Notes under the pieces: model-generated | What the model was told of the DNA's origin: nothing | Seen by the model: only the letters and a program-made list of their open reading frames with translations | Database searches by the model: none | Made by a program: the position numbers and the translations under genes | In this document: positions 28,000 through 38,103 of the stretch, piece after piece | Position numbering within the stretch: position 1 is the first letter of the stretch | Layout of the letters: the number at the start of each line of letters is the position of its first letter | NCBI GenBank assembly: GCA_028819545.1 | Contig: JAPPLG010000028.1 | Span: 116,987-180,986 of the forward strand | Direction: 5' to 3' | DNA: 64,000 nucleotides | Origin: Bdellovibrionales bacterium | GTDB lineage: Bacteria > Bdellovibrionota > Bdellovibrionia > Bdellovibrionales > UBA1609

Positions 28000-29151
28000 T
28001 TAGCGACGTTTTAAACCGCCATAAATATCATCTTTTAGGCTTCTGTGGGATTCTTCCTGTTTTTGCTGGAAAACTCTTCGTCTTGCAACAGCTTTGCCCT
28101 GTTTTTCTCTAATAAAGTCAATAATAGTTTGAGCGTAGGTATTTGAGCAAATGCTGGCTGTCAGCCCTCCGGTAAGTCTTGCAAGCTGTGGAATATTGGA
28201 AGAAGCTTTTCCGTCTGTACAATTGGAGTCTGTTGATCTCACGACAAAAGTGATGGCATGCCATGTTTTGTCTGAAAAATCCTCTTGTAGCTGGTCTTGA
28301 ATATATGTAGGAGCAAAAGGCTCTTTTGGTTTTGTTTCCGAAGGTCTCTCGTCTTGATTGCTTATAATGATCACCACAAGGTCTGCATCATTTCTTAAAA
28401 GTTCATATCTGGAGGCAACATTTAGAAAGCCGCTTAAAGCTTTTAAAGGGCGATTTTCTTTATCTTTGTAGCAGAAAGGAGGCATATCACAATTTCGCCT
28501 TTTTGGATGGCTTATGGTGTCTATAAACACTTCTGAAATATAAGCTTTAGGATCTCTGGCATTGTCAGCACTCAAAACCTCATTATCTAAATATAAGAAT
28601 GGAATAATAGTGCCTCGGTGTTCTAGTTCGTGCAGTTTACCATTATACAAAGGCTCGTCTTTATCTGTCTCTCCAGAGGTTGTATAAATACGCCAGTTAA
28701 TGTTTTCTTGATCAAGCTTTTCAATAAAAGTTCCAAGTTTTTTTTGAATGACAGACTCTTCAATATAGTCTTGATTGGAGCGAGAGGCGTCTAAAATAAA
28801 TAAGAAATCAATTTTGTTAGATAAATTTCTTTGGTCATCTGAAGGATGTATTGTTATGACCTCTCTTGTTTCTTCTGAATCGGGATGGATTTCTTCGTCA
28901 TCATCTGAGCGGAAGCCTTGACCGCCAGAGTCGTCTGTATTTCCCAGGTCTTCGTTTCCTCTATTTCGATTTCCCCTGCCATCAGGGCCTCCTCTTCTTG
29001 ATAGCCGATCTTGTCTATCCAGACGATTGTCGTCCCTTAGGTCATCATCGCCTCCAGACATACCTCCACATCCTTCCAGGACAAGAAAAACAGCCAGGCA
29101 TAAACAGGAAAGAACAGCAGAGATTCTTAGAATATTTCGAAATAAATACAT
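28000..29151 (-). CDS. VWA-domain lipoprotein (paralog 2)
   Basis: lipobox LVLEGC; KIDFLFILDASRSN MIDAS-like; CDMPPFC..RPLKAL. Confidence 0.7.
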   Translation of the reverse strand: MYLFRNILRISAVLSCLCLAVFLVLEGCGGMSGGDDDLRDDNRLDRQDRLSRRGGPDGRGNRNRGNEDLGNTDDSGGQGFRSDDDEEIHPDSEETREVITIHPSDDQRNLSNKIDFLFILDASRSNQDYIEESVIQKKLGTFIEKLDQENINWRIYTTSGETDKDEPLYNGKLHELEHRGTIIPFLYLDNEVLSADNARDPKAYISEVFIDTISHPKRRNCDMPPFCYKDKENRPLKALSGFLNVASRYELLRNDADLVVIIISNQDERPSETKPKEPFAPTYIQDQLQEDFSDKTWHAITFVVRSTDSNCTDGKASSNIPQLARLTGGLTASICSNTYAQTIIDFIREKQGKAVARRRVFQQKQEESHRSLKDDIYGGLKRR

Positions 29152-29321
29152 AAATTAAAGATAAGTCATATAGTGATTTGAAAACAAGCCTTGGACTGGT
29201 TTTCAGGACTATTCTTATCTTTGTTGTTTCCTTATGGCGTGCTGAATGCTCTCATTTTTATTTGGTGCAATGTGCTATGTTTAGATGGGTTCTATTGAAT
29301 AATGTTAGATTCTCTTAGCAT

Positions 29322-30059
29322 TTGTTTGGGGTCAGTATGAAAATAGCTCTTTATTCTTTTTTACTTATTTTTAGTGTGGCTCTTTTTTATTCTTTTTCCT
29401 TTCATTGGACTCGTGTTAATGAAATTTCTTTTTCCGCTCAGGATTTATGGCTGAAAGAAGAAGAAAAATTAAAATTAATTGATGAGCTGAAAGAGCAAAC
29501 ACGCCCTCTTTTAAACAGTTGGTTTTGGCAATTATCTATTCAAAAACTTCATCAAATAGTACAAAAGCATCCTAAAGTGGAAGAGGTCAAAGTACGCCGC
29601 TCTTGGCCTAATCGTTTTTTTGTAATGTTGTCATCCAGTGAGCCTGTGCTTTTGCTGATGGGCCATAAAGTTTTTTATCCAGTCACGGATGAGGGGAAGT
29701 TGCTTAGCCCTTTGGCCAGCTCAAATATCCCTAATTTACCTATATTGAGGGGGGATATTTTTCGCACAAAAGAGGATTTAAGAAAAAAAGTTGTTCAGTT
29801 GTTTCAGTACCTTCCGGAAGAAGGGCTTTTTTCTCAAAAAAATATTTCTGAAATTAAGTATTCGACTAAAGACTCGAATTTTCATTTATATCTTGTACAC
29901 TCCGGATCCGTTGTACGTGTGGGAGAAAGTTTATCTGAATTTCGCCCGGACCGTGTGGAAAAAGTGCTAACATATCTGGAACAGAAGAAAATTAATTGGC
30001 GCGTTATAGACGCCAGATATTCTCAGAAAGTCGTAGTGAGTCTAGTTAAAGGTATTTAG
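29322..30059 (+). CDS. ftsQ: cell division protein FtsQ
   Basis: single TM, POTRA-like HPKVEEVKVRRSWPNRFFVML; upstream of ftsA. Confidence 0.85.
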   Translation: MFGVSMKIALYSFLLIFSVALFYSFSFHWTRVNEISFSAQDLWLKEEEKLKLIDELKEQTRPLLNSWFWQLSIQKLHQIVQKHPKVEEVKVRRSWPNRFFVMLSSSEPVLLLMGHKVFYPVTDEGKLLSPLASSNIPNLPILRGDIFRTKEDLRKKVVQLFQYLPEEGLFSQKNISEIKYSTKDSNFHLYLVHSGSVVRVGESLSEFRPDRVEKVLTYLEQKKINWRVIDARYSQKVVVSLVKGI

Positions 30060-30161
30060 TCTTTTCTTCAGCTGAAGATTTTGTGATTATATTTAAGAGG
30101 TCCCTTGGAGTTTTAAAAGCTTAGGCGGCCCATGTATATACACCGTATGTGAAGGCTTAGG

Positions 30162-31343
30162 ATGAGTTTGAAGCAATTTAACATGGATGATCGTAAAATC
30201 ATTACGGGTTTGGACTTGGGAGCAAACTCTGTCAAATGCGTGATGGGAGTTATCGGCGAAGCTGTAGAGGTGATCGGTTCTGCTGAAGTTGAACACCAAG
30301 GTATACAAAATCAACAAATTGTTGACACTCGAAATGTGGCGGAAGCTATTCGAAAAGTTTGTCAGGAAGTTGAAATTGTTTCTGAAAATTCAATTACAAA
30401 TTTATGGGTGTCTTTGGGCAATTCGTTTCGAATGTTTTCTTCAGAAGGCATGTCTATTATTACCGGAGGAGGGGTGACTCAGAAACATATTCTGCAGTCT
30501 ATTGCCACAGCCCGTGCAGTTCCTCTGCCTGAAAGACAAGAGGTTGTGCATATTTTACCCAGCTACTTTAAGGTGGATCGAAAAGATCATGTTTTTAATC
30601 CTATTGGCCTTTCCGGACTGCGATTGGAAACATCTGTGTTGTTAGTCACCTGTGACACTTCTTCTATTCAGGATTTAAGACGTTGCTTGAATGAGTCCGG
30701 GCGGACGGTGAGAGGTTTTGTGGTTCAGGCTTTAGCATCCGGGTTGGCGGTGGCCTCTGAAGAAGATAAAAACCAGGGTGTTTGTGTTATTGATATTGGA
30801 AAAAATTATTCTCAGCTTTCTGTCTTTTTAAGAGGCAGAGTGGTTTATATGTCGCAAGTCCCTTTTGGCGGCGATGATATTACAGGAGAGCTGGTCAATC
30901 GCTTAAAAGTTTCACCTGCGCTTGCTGAAAATTTAAAAATTCAGTATGGCTTGCCCTTAGCTGGAGACTTTTCAAAGACAATTAATTTAAGTGAAGATTT
31001 TTCCATCAAGGGGCAGGAATTGTACTCTGCTTTAGCTCAATCTCTATCTCACTGTTTTTATCATATTAAAGAAGAGTTGAAGGAAAAGAAATTACTCGAT
31101 CAAATCTATAGCGGCATTATTTTAACAGGCGGAGGCAGTTTGCTGAAAAATATTGTTGCCTGGGCCAGAGAATATTTTGAAAAACCTGTTCATCAGGGGA
31201 AAAACTCCTCTTCTTTTGGAGATCGTTTGAAATACAGTACGGCTTTAGGTCTTATTCAATATGCTAAAGATGATCGATTGGATTTTAGAACAAAACCAAA
31301 AACATTAACTTTTACCAATTGGTTTAAAGATTTGATTCCATAA
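30162..31343 (+). CDS. ftsA: cell division protein FtsA
   Basis: ITGLDLGANSVKCVMG, IILTGGGSLL, C-terminal amphipathic WFKDLIP. Confidence 0.95.
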   Translation: MSLKQFNMDDRKIITGLDLGANSVKCVMGVIGEAVEVIGSAEVEHQGIQNQQIVDTRNVAEAIRKVCQEVEIVSENSITNLWVSLGNSFRMFSSEGMSIITGGGVTQKHILQSIATARAVPLPERQEVVHILPSYFKVDRKDHVFNPIGLSGLRLETSVLLVTCDTSSIQDLRRCLNESGRTVRGFVVQALASGLAVASEEDKNQGVCVIDIGKNYSQLSVFLRGRVVYMSQVPFGGDDITGELVNRLKVSPALAENLKIQYGLPLAGDFSKTINLSEDFSIKGQELYSALAQSLSHCFYHIKEELKEKKLLDQIYSGIILTGGGSLLKNIVAWAREYFEKPVHQGKNSSSFGDRLKYSTALGLIQYAKDDRLDFRTKPKTLTFTNWFKDLIP

Positions 31344-31359
31344 TTAAAAAGAGGGAAAG

Positions 31360-32613
31360 ATGTTTGAAATTGTAAATGAAAATATTAAACGTGAAGGGGC
31401 CCGTATTAAAGTCATTGGTGTGGGGGGTGCCGGAGGCAATGCTGTTCAGACGATGATTGCCTCTAAATTGTCCGGCGTTGATTTTATTGCCGCGAATACG
31501 GATATGCAGGCTTTGGAAAAAAATAAATCAGAGATGAAAATTCAGCTGGGTGAAAAACTCACGCGTGGATTAGGTGCTGGCGCCAATCCGGATATAGGAA
31601 GGCAGGCGGCTATTGAATCTTGTGAAATTGTCGCAGAAGCTTTGGAAAATGTGGATATGGTGTTTATCACAGCAGGCATGGGAGGGGGCACAGGTACAGG
31701 GGCCGCCTCTGTTATTGCAGATATTGCCAGACAACAAGGGGTGTTGACTGTTGGAGTGGTGACTCGTCCTTTTTCATTTGAAGGGCGCAAGAGATCTTTG
31801 CACGCTGAACTTGGAATTTCAGCTTTGAGAGAAAAAGTGGATACCTTAATTGTTATTCCAAACGATAAACTTCTTACAGTTTCAGACCGTGAAACACCTA
31901 TTTTAAACACTTTCAGAAAAGTGGATGAAGTATTACTGCAGGCTGTTCAGGGAATTTCTGATTTAATTAACGTGCATGGTTTAATTAATTTGGATTTTGC
32001 AGATATTCGCACTGTTATGTTTGAAAAAGGTGTGGCTATTATGGGTGTCGGTTCAGCCCAAGGGGAAGATCGTGTCGTCAATGCTGTCAAACAGGCTATT
32101 TCCTCTCCCTTGCTTGATGACATTTCTGTCAGCGGTGCAAAAGGGGTTATTATCAATGTGACAGGAGATAAAGAGCTTTCTTTAACAGAAGTGAATGAAG
32201 CTTCAAGTATCGTAACACAAATGGCTCATCCGGATGCTGAAATTATTTTCGGAGCTGTGATCAATGAGAATGGAGATAAGACCCAAGGGGTTCGAGTCAC
32301 TGTTATTGCAACAGGCTTCGATGGTACAGAAAAACAAACTTCTAAATCTGATTCATCTTTAAAAAATACAGTCGAAACTAAAAAACCTGCTCCTGCTGAA
32401 GAAAAAAATAAAGTTCTTCCCAGAGATCGATTGTTGGAAAAAGCTAAAAGCTACAGAGCAGGTCAAAATCTGCCTCAAATGGAAATGCAGGAAAAGCCTC
32501 AATTCAGTATGGATTTGGCCAGTGAGAATTCAGAGAAAGAAAAATCTTCTCCATTTTCCTCCACGAAAGGTTTAATCAGCAAGTCTATATCCTTTTTTAA
32601 AGATGATGAATAA
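31360..32613 (+). CDS. ftsZ: cell division protein FtsZ
   Basis: [21 protein letters not shown] tubulin signature. Confidence 0.98.
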   Translation: MFEIVNENIKREGARIKVIGVGGAGGNAVQTMIASKLSGVDFIAANTDMQALEKNKSEMKIQLGEKLTRGLGAGANPDIGRQAAIESCEIVAEALENVDMVFITAGMGGGTGTGAASVIADIARQQGVLTVGVVTRPFSFEGRKRSLHAELGISALREKVDTLIVIPNDKLLTVSDRETPILNTFRKVDEVLLQAVQGISDLINVHGLINLDFADIRTVMFEKGVAIMGVGSAQGEDRVVNAVKQAISSPLLDDISVSGAKGVIINVTGDKELSLTEVNEASSIVTQMAHPDAEIIFGAVINENGDKTQGVRVTVIATGFDGTEKQTSKSDSSLKNTVETKKPAPAEEKNKVLPRDRLLEKAKSYRAGQNLPQMEMQEKPQFSMDLASENSEKEKSSPFSSTKGLISKSISFFKDDE

Positions 32614-32628
32614 TTTGAGAATATACCA

Positions 32629-33489
32629 GTGAGTGAAGTTAAAAATGAAACAGGCTATTTTTATGGTGAACATAAAAGGAAGCTCTTTTATCAATCATGG
32701 AAAATCAAGGATCCTCAGGGTATTGCTTTTATCACTCACGGTCTTTCTGAAAATACAGATCGATATGACCGTTTAGCCCTTCAGCTGAATAAAGATAAAT
32801 GGAATGTTTATGCCTGGGATTTAAGGGGGCATGGGCGCTCAAGCGGCATTAGAGGGTACATTAGAAAGTTCAGGCTGTATGAAAGAGATTTGGTTCGTTT
32901 TTTGGATTTTGTATTAACTCGTGAGCAAAAACTACCTTTTATTTTATTTGGACATTCTCTTGGGGCTTTAATTATTGCCAGAGGGTTGTTGCATGAGGAG
33001 GATATTATTTCTTCAGCAAATGGAATTTGTCTTGCGGCTCCGGCTTTTGGATTGAGCATTAATTTATCTCTTTTTAAATTAACAATGAGTTATTTGACCA
33101 ATACTGTTTTTCCCTGGTGGGCTTATTACAATAAAATTTTATCTGTTCATTTAAGCCGCGACCCTTATTTTTTAAATTTAATTGAACATGATCGATTTCG
33201 TCATAATAGAGCTTCTCCGGAAGTTTATTTGACTGTTTTTAAAAATCCAAAAATTTTATGTGTTCCTCAAAAGATAAACACCCGTCTCTTGATACAGCTG
33301 GCTGGAAATGATGTGATTGTGGATAATCGGGTAGCCAAACATTATTTTGAGTGTGTAAAAAGTTCACGCCCTAAGAAATTAATTTCCTATTCAGCAAGTC
33401 TGCATCAAATGTATGAAGATTTTGGCAATGAAAGAATCACTGAAGATTTCAAATTATTTATGCGCCCTATACTTCTGGGTGAATCTTAA
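32629..33489 (+). CDS. alpha/beta hydrolase (monoacylglycerol lipase/lysophospholipase-like)
   Basis: WDLRGHGRSSG, LFGHSLGALI. Confidence 0.85.
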   Translation: MSEVKNETGYFYGEHKRKLFYQSWKIKDPQGIAFITHGLSENTDRYDRLALQLNKDKWNVYAWDLRGHGRSSGIRGYIRKFRLYERDLVRFLDFVLTREQKLPFILFGHSLGALIIARGLLHEEDIISSANGICLAAPAFGLSINLSLFKLTMSYLTNTVFPWWAYYNKILSVHLSRDPYFLNLIEHDRFRHNRASPEVYLTVFKNPKILCVPQKINTRLLIQLAGNDVIVDNRVAKHYFECVKSSRPKKLISYSASLHQMYEDFGNERITEDFKLFMRPILLGES

Positions 33490-33493
33490 TTGA
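33433..33493. repeat. 61-bp direct repeat, copy 1
   Basis: identical to 34456-34516. Confidence 0.97.
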
Positions 33494-33590
33494 TAGGGTT
33501 CATGGTAATAGATTGTATTTTTTTAATTAAAAAGGTTTATGTGGCTCGCGATAAATTCCGATTGTTATTAAAGTAGTCTGGGAGGGAAAC

Positions 33591-34421
33591 ATGAATAAAT
33601 CATTGATTTTAATTATAAGTGCTTTGATTTTTATCCCTGTTGTTGGTTATACACATGGTACATCAAATTCTGAACACCACCACCACCTTACATGTGATAA
33701 AGCTACAGAAAACTCTGGTTTAGAATTATACGAAGCTTTGGATAGAGCTCGTGAATCTTTTCCAGAGTATACGTCTTATCTTCAAGCTAAACGTGCTGTG
33801 ACTGACTCTTTTGCGGCATTTCACGATCTTTCTGATGCTTTACCAGAATATACTGCTAATCGAAAAACCTATGATGTTTATTACAACGCTCGCTCTGCTT
33901 ATGAACGAGCTCAGAGAGTTTTACCAGAATATACAGCTTATATAGAAGCTCGCAATGCTTATGATACAGCCAGAAATGCTAAAAAAGGTGATCATGAAGC
34001 TTATAGACCAGCACAGATAGTAGCTTATCTTGAAGCTCGTACTGCTCTTAAAGAAGCTGGAAAATCATTACCGGAATATACCGTCTATTCGGAAGCTAAA
34101 AATAATTATGATAAAGCCCGGGCTGCTTATACAGAAACTCGTGAAGCTTTGCCTGAGTACACAGCTTATATAGAAGCCTATGAAGCTGAAGAAAAAGCGG
34201 ATAAGGCTTTAGAAGAAGTTTCCAAGCCATTACCTGAGTGGACAGCACTTATGTCTTTTTTTAAAGAAGCAGGTGACGATTGTAAGAGAAGTATTCAGAT
34301 AGAATATGGGTATAGAATACGTTCAAAAAGCAAGCGATTAAGTCAACCAAGTCAGTCAGAATCATCTGTCAATCGAAACTCTCAGGAAAGACGTTCTGGA
34401 AGCAGTAAAGGCGTTCGATAG
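33591..34421 (+). CDS. secreted LPEYT-repeat protein
   Basis: signal peptide; repeated LPEYTAYxEAxxAYxxAR motifs. Confidence 0.65.
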   Translation: MNKSLILIISALIFIPVVGYTHGTSNSEHHHHLTCDKATENSGLELYEALDRARESFPEYTSYLQAKRAVTDSFAAFHDLSDALPEYTANRKTYDVYYNARSAYERAQRVLPEYTAYIEARNAYDTARNAKKGDHEAYRPAQIVAYLEARTALKEAGKSLPEYTVYSEAKNNYDKARAAYTETREALPEYTAYIEAYEAEEKADKALEEVSKPLPEWTALMSFFKEAGDDCKRSIQIEYGYRIRSKSKRLSQPSQSESSVNRNSQERRSGSSKGVR

Positions 34422-34455
34422 TTTTTTACTTTTTAGATGGCATAAAAAAGTATTT

Positions 34456-34516
34456 AGAATCACTGAAGATTTCAAATTATTTATGCGCCCTATACTTCTG
34501 GGTGAATCTTAATTGA
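34456..34516. repeat. 61-bp direct repeat, copy 2
   Basis: exact copy of the 3' end of the upstream alpha/beta hydrolase gene including its stop codon. Confidence 0.97.
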
Positions 34517-34592
34517 CATCTATGTTCAGATCATAATAAGTTACGTCCTTTCCAATTAAAGTGAACTGCTTTATTGGGAATTTTCAAAGAAA

Positions 34593-35444
34593 GTGAAAGA
34601 TATATATATGTATCGAGTGCTTTTTATTTTGTTTATTGTTCCATTCTCTTTTGCTCTTCAAAAAGATTGTCCGGATGTTTTTTCTTTAGATGAATACATG
34701 AGTTATGAAGAAGCTAAGTCTTATGTGCAGACAGTTGTTCACCCACACTGCAAGAAAGATTTTTATGAATGGCTGTTCAGTGATGAAAGACCGAATGATT
34801 TTCCAAAGCATCCGAGTAAAGCATATAGAGATGAGTGGGAGGGTATTGATAAGTTTTTGAATATTCAAAAAGACGATCATTTACGTGAAACATCGGAAGA
34901 ACAAAAACTGAGACTTGCCATAGAAAGGCCGCATGGGCAAAGTCCGCTTAATAATGTTATGGCATTTCATTCACCCAGTGCAAAAGGAAATGAACAAAAA
35001 AGAGCAACTGGAACATCAAAGCCAAAACCTCATTCAAAGGCATCAAAGAAAAAACCAGAAAAGAACCCTGTAGTTAGAAAGACAAATTATATGCCTTTTA
35101 GAGAAGCCAGGGAGCAAGTAAGACAACAGGGATTTACTAGTAGAAATCAATATAAAAGGTGGGTGAGAGAAGAGAGAGTTGGGCTGGGTAATTTACCGAT
35201 AAATCCTGATGTGGTGTACGCAGATGAATGGGAGGGCTGGGAAAATTATTTGGGGATTAAAGAGGATATGACTTTTGAGGAGGCGCGTGAACACATTAAG
35301 CCATTTAACCTAAGCACTAGTACAGAATTTAGTAAGTGGTCTTCTTCAGGGAAGAGGCCGTCGAATTTTCCATCAACTCCAAAACTAAAATATTATAAAG
35401 AGGGCTGGATAAACTGGAAACATTTTTTAGGTGCTGAAGATTAA
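34593..35444 (+). CDS. secreted protein with three INT_rpt-like repeats
   Basis: MxFxEAREhVxxxxxxSxxxYxxWxxxxxRPxxhPxxPxxxYxDEWxGWxxxLG repeated three times; signal peptide. Confidence 0.65.
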   Translation: MKDIYMYRVLFILFIVPFSFALQKDCPDVFSLDEYMSYEEAKSYVQTVVHPHCKKDFYEWLFSDERPNDFPKHPSKAYRDEWEGIDKFLNIQKDDHLRETSEEQKLRLAIERPHGQSPLNNVMAFHSPSAKGNEQKRATGTSKPKPHSKASKKKPEKNPVVRKTNYMPFREAREQVRQQGFTSRNQYKRWVREERVGLGNLPINPDVVYADEWEGWENYLGIKEDMTFEEAREHIKPFNLSTSTEFSKWSSSGKRPSNFPSTPKLKYYKEGWINWKHFLGAED

Positions 35445-35457
35445 ACTTTTATTCTTG

Positions 35458-36279
35458 TTAATGATTGAAATGAAGTTTTAATCCTGCTTTGCCGAATAAA
35501 GGATGTTTGCCAATGAGTCGAGTGCGCTTTTTTGTATTTTTCTGTAAAGCCCTCTCAAAAAATAAGTAAGCCAGTCCGGTAGATAGAGTGACTCCCCACC
35601 TAGGAGTAAACCAAAGAGTATTGGAAATATCCACTGAGCCGTAGATCAAAAATAAGATGTGATCAATATTTTGAGATACTTTTGACATATCCACTTCTTT
35701 ATATTTTTTATATCTGACCAGAGCTGTTTCAAGAGGTGAAATAGACCCAAGGCGAACAGGGGTAAAAGACCCTGTTTGATCGGATTGGATAATATGAAAA
35801 GATCTACTTGAAGAATGTTGATGTATTTTTGCATTCAATGCTATTTCATAGCTTTGATAAGGTTTAAAACTGTAAACAGAAGCAATATAACTAAATTGGT
35901 TGTGCCATTCATTGGGGGTGGATCCTCCGCCAAAAAGTAAAGATACAGCATATCCTGAGCTGTTGGCTATTTGATATTTGCCTTCTAAGCCAATAGCTCC
36001 TTTTGTGTGAATAACGGGGATTTCTATAAATACACCCAAGTCAAAGTTATTGAAGATTCCTCTTGTATATCCTACTGCAAAATAAGGGAAGGGGATTTCG
36101 CTGTGGTCTTTATTTGGATCTTTGTTTGTCAGTACATCAAGCACTCCGCTTGAAAGCTCCCACTCGTTGTTGCCTTTGCCGAGGGTGCGGGCTGTATGAG
36201 GCTCTGCAAGACGTGTAGAGACACAGCCTAGAAACTGAAATGTACAAAGGATTAAAAATAATATTTTAAATATGGACAC
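35458..36279 (-). CDS. lipoprotein, possible outer-membrane beta-barrel-like
   Basis: lipobox FQFLGC; alternating hydrophobic stretches. Confidence 0.5.
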   Translation of the reverse strand: MSIFKILFLILCTFQFLGCVSTRLAEPHTARTLGKGNNEWELSSGVLDVLTNKDPNKDHSEIPFPYFAVGYTRGIFNNFDLGVFIEIPVIHTKGAIGLEGKYQIANSSGYAVSLLFGGGSTPNEWHNQFSYIASVYSFKPYQSYEIALNAKIHQHSSSRSFHIIQSDQTGSFTPVRLGSISPLETALVRYKKYKEVDMSKVSQNIDHILFLIYGSVDISNTLWFTPRWGVTLSTGLAYLFFERALQKNTKKRTRLIGKHPLFGKAGLKLHFNH

Positions 36280-36291
36280 AACTCAATTGTA

Positions 36292-37086
36292 TTAGTAAGA
36301 ACACTCTCTGTCCAGGGAGTTTACCGGCCGGGAGCCGCAGTCTATCGGGCCTTCAAATAAATTGTTTCGAAGATTAACAACTTTTAAATATCTGAAATTG
36401 GAAAGAAAGCCTGGAGGAAGATTTCTAATTGCATTATCTGAAAGATTAATATCTTCCAATAAAATCATATGTGCAATCAATGTATCAGGCAGAATTTCAA
36501 TTTTGTTGTTTTCTAAGTATAAATTTTTTAAATTGTTAAGGCCTGCAAAAGCCTGTGGGTCCAAGTGATTGATCTTATTTTTTGCAAAGTTTAACTCTTC
36601 AAGGTTCGTTAATTCCGCAAACCAGCCCGGGCCTATATGAGAGATATTATTCTCTGAAAGATTCAATTCTTTTAATGACGGCAGATCTGAAAAATCACCT
36701 GCTTTTATTCCAGGGATGGATTTTTCTGATAGGTCCAGCTCTTCTATATGTTTTAAACTGTCAGCATTCAATTCTTCACATGAAAGATTTGTCCATATAT
36801 ATCTTCTCCACATAGGTGTTGCTTTAAATTCCAATGCGTCTCGTACAGCCGGTGTTCTGTCACAAACCGGAACAGATAGGGCTCCCGGAAATTCAATAGG
36901 AACATTAATAGTATTTCTTGGAGAAGAGGGTACAGCGGGGGGAGGAGGATTTGTTCCAGGGGCTTGTGTATCATCTTGATTTGATCCCGGAGGGCCTATT
37001 CTATCATGCTCACCTCCTTTTGGCCTTTCTTGCTGGGGAGCCTTGCAGGAGAGAGTTAAGAAAAATAAAAATAGTAATAATTTCAA
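36292..37086 (-). CDS. leucine-rich repeat lipoprotein
   Basis: FFLTLSC lipobox; CDRTPAVRDAL cap followed by LRRs. Confidence 0.8.
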   Translation of the reverse strand: MKLLLFLFFLTLSCKAPQQERPKGGEHDRIGPPGSNQDDTQAPGTNPPPPAVPSSPRNTINVPIEFPGALSVPVCDRTPAVRDALEFKATPMWRRYIWTNLSCEELNADSLKHIEELDLSEKSIPGIKAGDFSDLPSLKELNLSENNISHIGPGWFAELTNLEELNFAKNKINHLDPQAFAGLNNLKNLYLENNKIEILPDTLIAHMILLEDINLSDNAIRNLPPGFLSNFRYLKVVNLRNNLFEGPIDCGSRPVNSLDRECSY

Positions 37087-37098
37087 AAGTGTGCTCTT

Positions 37099-38058
37099 TT
37101 AAAAGTCTAACATGTAGTGTTCAGGGTTAACGGCTTTATTGGAAATACGAACTTCATAATGAAGATGGGGCCCTGTTGAGCGTCCTGTGTTGCCCACAGT
37201 TGCAATGGAATCTCCTCTTGTGACTGTCTGGGACTTTTTTACGAAGACTTGATCCAGGTGTGCATATAAAGTTTTTAAATCATAACCGTGGTTGATAATA
37301 ATATAATTACCCATTCCTGCATCGTAACCTACAGCCAGAACCACTCCATTTCCTGGAGCCATCACTTTTTCACCTCTTCTGGCCGCAATATCCAAGCCTC
37401 TATGAAAGTGAGGGTTATCAGAAAACCCCACGTGTAAAATAGGGTGTTCTCTGTAGCCAAACTGTGAAGTGACCCATCCGCGTTGTACAGGGCTTACTGT
37501 CGGAGTAAAAGCCAGAAGATGATTGACTTCTTCCAAGGCTCCTATGGTTTCCCAAATTTGTTTTTGTAAAAGGTGAGTGTGCCTTTGCAGTTGATCCAAG
37601 TGATTTTCAAAATTTTTATTATTCTCTAAAAGACTTTTTTTTTTGTCTGTGGAGTAAGGGGGAGTGGTTTCCACTGAATCTGTTGAAAAGCTGTTGTTAT
37701 TAAAAGTATCTGACAATACTCTGTAAGGCAGAGGTCCTATAGCTCCAGCCCCTTGCCGGGCAATAGTTTTCAGTTTCATCGAAAAATCTTCCACTCGCTG
37801 TAATTGAATTTCTAATTGTTCTGTTTTGTTAGAAATCACTTTGACATGACGGTTGAGCTCTCCATTTTCTGCACGAAGCTTTTTCAATTCGGCTTGTTTA
37901 AAAACAGCCATGGAGTAATCCAAAGTGCCCACAGCAAAAAGCAGAAGAAGAACTAAAGCTCCTCCGAGTGCAATCTTCAATTGACGAGTGGACAAAGAAA
38001 GAGAGCGCATGGAGCCTGCTTGAGAATTATCCGTAATGAAAATAGAGTATTTCTTCAT
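37099..38058 (-). CDS. M23-family peptidase (LytM-type endopeptidase)
   Basis: HFHRGLDIAARRGEKVMAPGNGVV...GPHLHYEVRISNKAVNPEHYM; TM and coiled coil at N-terminus. Confidence 0.92.
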   Translation of the reverse strand: MKKYSIFITDNSQAGSMRSLSLSTRQLKIALGGALVLLLLFAVGTLDYSMAVFKQAELKKLRAENGELNRHVKVISNKTEQLEIQLQRVEDFSMKLKTIARQGAGAIGPLPYRVLSDTFNNNSFSTDSVETTPPYSTDKKKSLLENNKNFENHLDQLQRHTHLLQKQIWETIGALEEVNHLLAFTPTVSPVQRGWVTSQFGYREHPILHVGFSDNPHFHRGLDIAARRGEKVMAPGNGVVLAVGYDAGMGNYIIINHGYDLKTLYAHLDQVFVKKSQTVTRGDSIATVGNTGRSTGPHLHYEVRISNKAVNPEHYMLDF

Positions 38059-38103
38059 ATTTGAGTCCCTATACTTATGAAATAAGCCAGAATACCCATA
38101 TTT

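Noticed and set aside
33591-34421. LPEYT motifs as sortase LPxTG signals
   Set aside because: Motifs are internal, repeated and lack the TG plus hydrophobic/charged tail; the genome is Gram-negative in character
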